Source: Sinomonas albida
GTDB taxonomy: Bacteria > Actinomycetota > Actinomycetes > Actinomycetales > Micrococcaceae
Direction of reading: 5' to 3'
NCBI RefSeq assembly: GCF_004919045.1
Contig: NZ_SWDW01000016.1
Coordinates: forward strand, 1 to 64,000
Length of the DNA: 64,000 nt
Shown here: positions 58,862-64,000 of the stretch, one piece after another
Position numbering within the stretch: the stretch's first letter is position 1
Layout of the letters: every line of letters starts with the position of its first letter
The notes under the pieces: generated by a model
Databases searched by the model: none
Told to the model about the DNA's origin: nothing
The model's input: only the letters and a program-made list of their open reading frames with translations
Program-made: the position numbers and the translations under genes

Positions 58862-59217
58862 CAGCCCTGCATCCTCATGATCTCGTTGAAGGCGTCAACC
58901 GCCTTGTTGCGCACGGTCGAGGCGAGCTCGAGCGTGACCTGGGCGCGGGTCGCGGCGATCGTCGCGTTGTGGATGTCGTCGAGGTTGCCGGTCACCGCTT
59001 GGACCGCAAGCTGGTTCGACGTCGACTGGAGCTGCTGGAGATTGTCGACGGCGCCCGCCAGGCTCGCGGCGAAGTCGCCGCTGGGCGCCTGGGCGCCCGC
59101 CGTCGTCGTCTGTTGAATGGCGGGGGTCGCGGCGGGCCCGACCACAGCGCTGGGCATAGCGCCGGCCATCGCGCTGGTCAGGGAGGAGCTGATCGGGCCG
59201 AGGGGTGCGAGGCTCAT
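58861..59217 (-). CDS. fliE: Flagellar hook-basal body protein FliE
   Basis: A 118-residue protein with the FliE C-terminal half ([71 protein letters not shown]). It connects the MS-ring to the rod. The ATG overlaps the flgC stop (ATGA); the longer upstream frame is in flgC DNA. Confidence 0.94.
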   Translation of the reverse strand: MSLAPLGPISSSLTSAMAGAMPSAVVGPAATPAIQQTTTAGAQAPSGDFAASLAGAVDNLQQLQSTSNQLAVQAVTGNLDDIHNATIAATRAQVTLELASTVRNKAVDAFNEIMRMQG

Positions 59218-59609
59218 GAGGACTTCCCGATCTGGAGGGCGGCTTCGTAGATGTCGCGCGCCCGGTCCACGACCTGCGCGTTGGCCTGGTAGCCACGCTG
59301 GGCCATGATGAGCGCGCCCATCTGTTCGTTGAGGTCGATGTCCGGGTAGCGGACGTACCCGTCCTTGTCCGCGAGCGGACTGTCCGGCTGGTAGACGAGC
59401 CTGCCCGTCGCGTCGCCCTGCGGCGTGCCCGCGACGTAGACCCCGGAGTCGCCGGGGCCCGCCTGCACCTCGACGTAGCGGGCCTGGAACGCCGGGCCGC
59501 TCGTCGGCGTGGCCGTGTTGACGTTCGCGAGGTTGTCCGAGATGGCATCGAGCCATTTGCGGTGCACCGTGAGCGCGGTGCCGGCGATCCCGATCGCATC
59601 GAAGGTCAT
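59214..59609 (-). CDS. flgC: Flagellar basal-body rod protein FlgC
   Basis: A 131-residue proximal rod protein with the N-terminal motif [30 protein letters not shown] and the C-terminal helix [40 protein letters not shown]. It lies 16 bp after flgB. Length is standard. Confidence 0.95.
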   Translation of the reverse strand: MTFDAIGIAGTALTVHRKWLDAISDNLANVNTATPTSGPAFQARYVEVQAGPGDSGVYVAGTPQGDATGRLVYQPDSPLADKDGYVRYPDIDLNEQMGALIMAQRGYQANAQVVDRARDIYEAALQIGKSS

Positions 59610-59625
59610 TCGGCACTCCTCGTCA

Positions 59626-59967
59626 TCAGGCAGTCCTCATCGCCGTGCGCATGCCGGTGAACTCGGCACTGACGGCCTGCGACGCGAACTGGTACCGCAG
59701 GACGGTGTCGACGTTGGAGAGCGTCTCGGTGTCGAGGTTGACGTTGTTGCCGTCCAGGCGCGTGGGCTCCTGAGAGAGTTCCGTCGTCGCGTCGACGTTG
59801 CCGCTGCCCGCCTGTACTGACGCCGCGAGAGCCGACTCGAACTGCACTCGCTTGGCGTGATAGCCCGGGGTGTTGACGTTGGCGATGTTGTCCGCAATGG
59901 CCTGCTGACGGAGCGAGAGTCCGTTCAGGGCGCTCGTGAGCGCGGCAGAGGTCACGGAATCGAGCAC
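59626..59967 (-). CDS. flgB: Flagellar basal-body rod protein FlgB
   Basis: A 113-residue proximal rod protein with the core LRQQAIADNIANVNTPGYHAKRVQFESAL and C-terminal LRYQFASQAVSAEFTGMRTAM. It starts at a GTG and is the first gene of a 12-gene operon (flgB, flgC, fliE-J, the muralytic gene, fliK, flgD, flgE). The FliA-like promoter element ends about 75 bp upstream. Confidence 0.94.
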   Translation of the reverse strand: MLDSVTSAALTSALNGLSLRQQAIADNIANVNTPGYHAKRVQFESALAASVQAGSGNVDATTELSQEPTRLDGNNVNLDTETLSNVDTVLRYQFASQAVSAEFTGMRTAMRTA

Positions 59968-60042
59968 ACAATCCTGCCTGGGTCGGGAGTGGCTGGCCGA
60001 TCCATGGCCAGGTCATGACGAGCAGTCCGTGCTCAGAGGCAA

Positions 60043-60070
60043 CTATCGGCAGCGCTCCGGGGCGCGTAAG
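60043..60070 (-). promoter_or_regulatory. Candidate FliA promoter of the flgB operon
   Basis: CTTACGC-N13-GCCGATAG on the minus strand, identical in both boxes and spacing to those before fliM and flbD, while the 13-bp spacer differs. The predicted transcript leader is about 70 nt. Confidence 0.75.
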
Positions 60071-60148
60071 CGCAGCTTCCGCAGAGGAAGACCCAAGGAT
60101 TGGGCGAAAACCGCCCCGCCGTCGCCCTTCTCTTGGAACGATCGCAGG

Positions 60149-61870
60149 GTGATCGATTCTGCTCTGCTGGTCGACCCAGCACCACGGCTCGGGCCGGCTC
60201 CCACTCTCGCGGGCGCCCAGCCCGCACTGACCGCCCAGCCCGCCCCGGACTCCCGACGGCGGGCTCCGAGGCGTGCGTGGATGCTCGAGTCGGTGGGCGT
60301 CGCGATTGCGGTGACCCTCGCACTCCTGGCCGTGTGGCACATCGACGCCACGGACCGGTCGTGGATGCTCTACTACGACGGCGACACGGTGCTGCCCGCC
60401 ATTGTGCGCGGCTCAGTGCTCTCCGGCCAGCAGCAGGACTGGGCTCTCTCCGCGGTCCTGTTCCTCCCGGAAATGGGCATGTACTACGCCCTGGCCGCGC
60501 TCGGGCTCGGAGTCAAGGGCACGTTCGCGCTCAGCGCCGTCGTCAACCTCGTCCTCTTCTACGGCGCCCTCAGATTCCTGAGCGGAATGGTGCAGCAGGA
60601 CCTCCCGCGCGCCCGTCGCGTCGCAGGTGCGCTCATCGCCTTCGCCGCCATGATGGCCCTGACGTTCCTCGAGCAAGCGCCGGAGCACGAAAGCTTCGAG
60701 TTCGCCTCGCTGCTCGCGACCACCACGTACTACAGCGTCACCATCCTCGCGGCGGTCGCGACGACGGGCATGGCCGCACGGCTCGCCGCCGCCCCCGCCG
60801 CGAGCCGCCGGAGGTGGGTCGAGCTGACGCTCCTTGGGGTGAGCGCGCTGTCGACGCTGACCAATCCGCTCTATGTCGCGTGGGAGGTAGCCCCACTCGC
60901 CGTCGTGTTCGCCCTCATGGCGTGGCGGCGCGCCCTGAGCTGGCGCCGGATCGCGCGCATCGGCTGCGTTCTGGCGGTGGGCATCGGCGCCGGGCTGGCC
61001 GCCCGGATCCCGTTCGAGCCCCTCATCCTCAAGGACGGACCCGCCTACGCGAACTTCGGGCTCACCAGGGTGATGGCCATCTACTACCCGGAGATGCTGG
61101 CCGAGCGCACCTCGACTCTCACGGGAGCTGTGTCGCTGACCTTCATCGTCGCGCTCATCCTCGTCGCGGCGATCGTGTTCCGCAGGTCCCTCGCGGCTCG
61201 GGACACTGTCGCGGCCGTGGTCAGCGGCGTGGGGTGGGTTACTCCCCTCGCCATCTTTGCCGGGACGATCATCCTCGGCCTCTACGGCACGCGGTATCTC
61301 CAGCCGATGTTCTTCGACCCCATCTGCCTTCTCGTCCTCGCGCCGCGGCTGTTCCGCTCGGGCCAGGCTGCCGACTGGCTCGGCCACCGGCTCGCCGCCC
61401 GCGCTGCCATCGCCAAGGCTCGCATCGCTCGGGCCAGGCGGGCGCTCCTCGCGGGCGCCGCCGTCGCAGCCCTCGGCGCCTCCGCCGCCGCGACTGGCAC
61501 CTTGGTGAGCTCGGGCGCCGTCGTCAATCCGGACATCGTGTGCGTCGACGCGTGGATCACGGCGAGCCACCAGACCGGCGCTGGCGACTTCTGGGCCATC
61601 CGCGGGCCCAAGGCCTATCTGGCCGACCCGTCGCAGCTCATCCAGGTGGATGGCTCCTTCTATGCCTACCCGTGGCTCACCGACCGCGTCGACTATGCGC
61701 GCCCCAACGTGTCGTTCGTCCTGATGGACACGGCCAAGCCGGCTCTGACGCTGCCGGCCGAGGCGCAGACGGCGCCGTCCAGCACGGTGCGCTGCGGCCG
61801 CTACACGATCACGGACTTCGGCGGCCCCGTCCTCCCGATCGGGCCGATCGCGCCGTACCTGACGTCCTGA
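60149..61870 (+). CDS. Polytopic membrane protein of unknown function (573 aa)
   Basis: A protein with a Pro/Ala-rich N-terminal 40 residues and about ten predicted membrane helices. A conserved-looking DATDRSWMLYYDGDTVLPAIVRGSVLSGQQQDW loop follows the first helix, and a C-terminal extracytoplasmic domain of about 110 residues contains four cysteines' worth of potential pairing only in part (CVDAWITASH, VRCGRYTI). The layout recalls GT-C glycosyltransferases, but no DDx/ED motif was assigned. GTG start at 60149 is tentative; an ATG at 60281 is an alternative. Its stop is 1 bp from the converging permease stop. Confidence 0.65.
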   Translation: MIDSALLVDPAPRLGPAPTLAGAQPALTAQPAPDSRRRAPRRAWMLESVGVAIAVTLALLAVWHIDATDRSWMLYYDGDTVLPAIVRGSVLSGQQQDWALSAVLFLPEMGMYYALAALGLGVKGTFALSAVVNLVLFYGALRFLSGMVQQDLPRARRVAGALIAFAAMMALTFLEQAPEHESFEFASLLATTTYYSVTILAAVATTGMAARLAAAPAASRRRWVELTLLGVSALSTLTNPLYVAWEVAPLAVVFALMAWRRALSWRRIARIGCVLAVGIGAGLAARIPFEPLILKDGPAYANFGLTRVMAIYYPEMLAERTSTLTGAVSLTFIVALILVAAIVFRRSLAARDTVAAVVSGVGWVTPLAIFAGTIILGLYGTRYLQPMFFDPICLLVLAPRLFRSGQAADWLGHRLAARAAIAKARIARARRALLAGAAVAALGASAAATGTLVSSGAVVNPDIVCVDAWITASHQTGAGDFWAIRGPKAYLADPSQLIQVDGSFYAYPWLTDRVDYARPNVSFVLMDTAKPALTLPAEAQTAPSSTVRCGRYTITDFGGPVLPIGPIAPYLTS

Positions 61871-61871
61871 C

Positions 61872-63824
61872 CTACCCCACGTGAACCCACGGGCGCTCCG
61901 TGATCTCTGGGACCGCCTGGCGTAGCACCTCGCGCGTCACGGGGGCGATCTCGCCCTCCCCGAAGAAGATGAAGCGCAGCAGATTCCGCACCGGATTGCC
62001 CTCCGTCCAGCGGAAGTAGACGTGTGGCATGAGGCCTGAAACGTCTCTGATGTGCAGCAGGACGGACGCAATCGTGTTCGGGATCACCGGCCCGTGGACC
62101 TCGAGCACGCGATGGCCGTGACGCATGATCCCGTGGACCTCGAGGGCCGTTTCGAAATCCGACGAGTCGTCGAGGAACACTTCGAGGAAGACGACGTTCT
62201 CCCCCGGCGCCAGATGGCTCGACTCCCGAATGGACTCCAGCTTCTCGCGGTAGGCCTCGCCTGAGAGCCTCACGGGCTCGTGGGCGATGACGTGGAGCGG
62301 CTGCCCGTCCGGCGATTCGAGGAACTCGCGGGCCCTCTCGTCGAACTGGATGCTCGTGGCGTGCAGCTCGAACGATCGCTTGGCGCGCGAGACGAGTGAG
62401 ATGACCACGATCGCCCCGATGAAGATGGCCGCGATTTCGAGGCCTTCCGGGCGCTCCACCATGTTCGTCAGAGTCGTGTAGACGAAGGCCACGGCGATGA
62501 TCCCGAACCCGACTGCAGCCCGGCGTTGCCGGCGGCTCCGCGCGGAAAGCGTCACCGCCACAGCGGCGGACGTCATGAGCACGAGCACGCCGGTCGCGTA
62601 CGCCCCACCCTGAGCGTCGACGTTCGCCGAGAAGACCAGCGTGACGAGGAACCCGATGCCGGTGAACACGAGCACGAGCGGCCGCATCGCCTTGGTCCAC
62701 TGCGGCGCCATCCCGTAGCGCGGCAGGTAGCGCGGAACGAGGTTCAGAAGCCCCGCCATGGCCGAGGCCCCGGCAAACCAGAGGATGGCGATCGTGCTGA
62801 GGTCGTAGACGGTGCCGAAGCCCACCCCGAGATACTCGTGGGCCTGCAGCGCGAGGGCACGCCCGTCCGCCGGCCCGCCGGGCTGGAAGTCCTGCTGGGG
62901 AATCAGGATCACGGTCGTGAAGCTCGTCGTGAGCAGGAACGAGCTCATGATCACGGCGGCGCCCGTCAGCAGGCGCTTCGTGCCCCTGATCCGTCCGGCC
63001 GGATTCTCCTCCGTGTCGCTCGCGTCGCCGCGGATCTGCGGCATGACCGCGACTCCGGTCTCGAAGCCGGACATGCCCAGAGCCAGCTTGGGGAACACCA
63101 GGAGCGCTACGGCGAGCATGAGGAGCGGATTGCCTTGCGAGGTGACCGCCGCCTTCCACCAGTCGGACACCTGAATCGGATGCGAGAACACCTCGCCCAG
63201 CGTCACGACCACAAGGACGGCGTTGAGGCTCAGATACAGCCCCACGAGCACCACGGCGACGCCGATCGCCTCCCTGAACCCCCGTAGGAACACGGCCCCG
63301 AGCAGCGCGAGCAGGAACAGGGTGACGCCGACATTCTGGCCCTGCAGCCACCCGGGCACGAGCGGGTTCGCGATGAGGTGGGCCGCGGCGTCTGCGGCGG
63401 ACAGGGTCATGGTGATCACGAAGTCGGTCGCCGCGAAGCCGATGAGCGCCAGCACGAAGAACTTGCCGCCCCAGCGCGACAGGAGCCGCTCGAGCATCGC
63501 GATCGAACCCGAGCCGCTGTGGCTCTCGACCGAAACCCTCCGATAGACCGGGAGCGCGCCGAAAAGCATGACGATGACGAGCAGCACCGTGGCCAGCGGC
63601 GAGAGGACGCCTGCCGCGACGGCGGCGATCGCCGGCGCGTAGCCGAGCGACGAGAAGAGGTCGACGCCGGTCAGGCACATCACCTGCCACCACGAGTGCT
63701 TCTTCTCGTGTGCGCGGGGAATGGCGTGCGGCCCCTGGTGCAGCGCCTGGGTCTGATGCAGATCGTGGAGCAGCCAACTCCTGAAGGAGCCGGACGTCAC
63801 CCGTGGTTGGCTCAACGCTGTCAT
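61872..63824 (-). CDS. APC superfamily permease with C-terminal cytosolic domain
   Basis: A 650-residue protein with about 12 membrane helices in residues 45-480 (GVDLFSSLGYAPAIAAVAAGVLSPLATVLLV; SGSGSIAMLERLLSRWGGKFFVLALIGFAATDFVITMTLSAADAAAHLI). A C-terminal soluble region of about 160 residues (ELHATSIQFDERAREFLESPDGQ ... GENVVFLEVFLDDSSDFE) follows. This matches large actinobacterial APC permeases annotated as amino acid transporters; the substrate is unknown and potassium cannot be excluded. GGAGGG 6 nt before the ATG at 63824 fixes the start. Confidence 0.82.
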   Translation of the reverse strand: MTALSQPRVTSGSFRSWLLHDLHQTQALHQGPHAIPRAHEKKHSWWQVMCLTGVDLFSSLGYAPAIAAVAAGVLSPLATVLLVIVMLFGALPVYRRVSVESHSGSGSIAMLERLLSRWGGKFFVLALIGFAATDFVITMTLSAADAAAHLIANPLVPGWLQGQNVGVTLFLLALLGAVFLRGFREAIGVAVVLVGLYLSLNAVLVVVTLGEVFSHPIQVSDWWKAAVTSQGNPLLMLAVALLVFPKLALGMSGFETGVAVMPQIRGDASDTEENPAGRIRGTKRLLTGAAVIMSSFLLTTSFTTVILIPQQDFQPGGPADGRALALQAHEYLGVGFGTVYDLSTIAILWFAGASAMAGLLNLVPRYLPRYGMAPQWTKAMRPLVLVFTGIGFLVTLVFSANVDAQGGAYATGVLVLMTSAAVAVTLSARSRRQRRAAVGFGIIAVAFVYTTLTNMVERPEGLEIAAIFIGAIVVISLVSRAKRSFELHATSIQFDERAREFLESPDGQPLHVIAHEPVRLSGEAYREKLESIRESSHLAPGENVVFLEVFLDDSSDFETALEVHGIMRHGHRVLEVHGPVIPNTIASVLLHIRDVSGLMPHVYFRWTEGNPVRNLLRFIFFGEGEIAPVTREVLRQAVPEITERPWVHVG

Positions 63825-63935
63825 GACAAGCCCTCCGCAGTCTGCCGTGCCGGTCACCGCACTGGTCGTCCCAGTCGAGGTGACGGTAGCACCGGCCGCG
63901 CGAGCGGGCAGCGGGATTTACGCGATCCTAATGAC

Positions 63936-63951
63936 GGGCGGAAGCCCGCCT
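63936..63951 (-). terminator. Short hairpin downstream of the gene at the right edge
   Basis: CGGGC-GGAA-GCCCG (and the overlapping GGCGG/CCGCC register) forms a small GC-rich stem-loop directly after the minus-strand stop codon at 63950. It is followed on the minus strand by TCATTAGG rather than a U-run, so terminator strength is uncertain. Confidence 0.35.
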
Positions 63952-64000
63952 AGCCGGTGACATCGAGGTACAGGGCCGCGCCCTGCCGGCGCGCAGGAAT
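63950..64000 (-). CDS. C-terminal end of a gene entering from the right edge
   Basis: A TAG stop at 63950-63952 closes a minus-strand frame whose visible codons read IPARRQGAALYLDVTG before the stop. The codon bias (third-position G/C) and the following hairpin support a real gene end, but 16 residues do not allow a family call and the frame could be chance. Confidence 0.4.
   Translation of the reverse strand: MPARRQGAALYLDVTG

Noticed and set aside
63825-63949. Possible riboswitch (c-di-AMP type) upstream of the APC permease
   Set aside because: The leader has several GC-rich inverted segments, but I could not match the conserved ydaO/yuaA core; a covariance-model search would be needed.

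Overview
The window is chromosomal DNA of very high GC content. Gene content and protein style (FliA/WhiG-type sigma factor, UPF0060, DUF779, MHS-type transporters, ROK and IclR regulators, many GTG/TTG starts, ATGA/GTGA/TGATG start-stop overlaps) point to a motile actinobacterium of the Micrococcaceae, probably close to Sinomonas or Arthrobacter. The genus is inferred, not shown. No rRNA, tRNA, CRISPR array or intact mobile element was seen; only an IS30-type transposase start touches the left edge.

Layout. 1-3.6 kb: IS30 fragment, DHA2 drug exporter with its TetR regulator, and a YnfA-like protein. 3.8-10.3 kb: a quinate/shikimate-type catabolic module (3-dehydroshikimate dehydratase with an HPPD-like domain, shikimate/quinate dehydrogenase, IclR regulator, and a divergent Gfo/Idh dehydrogenase and MHS transporter). 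10.4-14 kb: adenine deaminase, LacI regulator, second MHS transporter. 14.1-18 kb: DUF779 protein with aldehyde dehydrogenase, then a TetR/DUF4386 divergent pair with two operators. 18.2-21.1 kb: three-subunit proton-translocating transhydrogenase. 21.2-33.8 kb: flagellar block 1 (fliA, csrA, flhF-like, flhA, flhB, fliR/Q/P/O/N/M, a small unknown gene, motB, motA, flbD). 33.9-49.5 kb: a non-flagellar segment (malQ, an oxidoreductase/isomerase sugar module with a ROK regulator, two secreted repeat-rich proteins, small proteins, an MBL-fold protein). 49.5-60.1 kb: flagellar block 2 (flgE, flgD, fliK, a muralytic enzyme, fliJ/I/H/G/F/E, flgC, flgB). 60.1-64 kb: a polytopic membrane protein, an APC permease, and the tail of another gene.

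The two flagellar blocks run in the same direction and look like one ancestral locus (flgB...flgE, flbD, motAB, fliM...flhA) split by about 15.8 kb. They encode the MS-ring, switch, stator, export apparatus, proximal rod, hook and hook-length control. Flagellin, cap, hook-filament junction and chemotaxis genes are absent from the window. Three flagellar transcription starts (before flgB, flbD and fliM) share an identical bipartite element, CTTACGC-N13-GCCGATAG, which resembles a FliA promoter. fliI carries a one-base frameshift in a 7-base homopolymer.

The most unusual signal is a family of about 23 short extragenic elements (core GTACCCGARACG) in five arrays, almost always at an exact 31-bp period (three helical turns). 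They lie in gaps next to gene 3' ends. Two arrays supply the stop codon of the neighbouring gene, and two contain a head-to-head pair forming a perfect 33-35 bp palindrome. Other phased repeat families (22, 21 and 19 bp) and a recurring GACGACGGCGG hairpin stem sit in other gaps.
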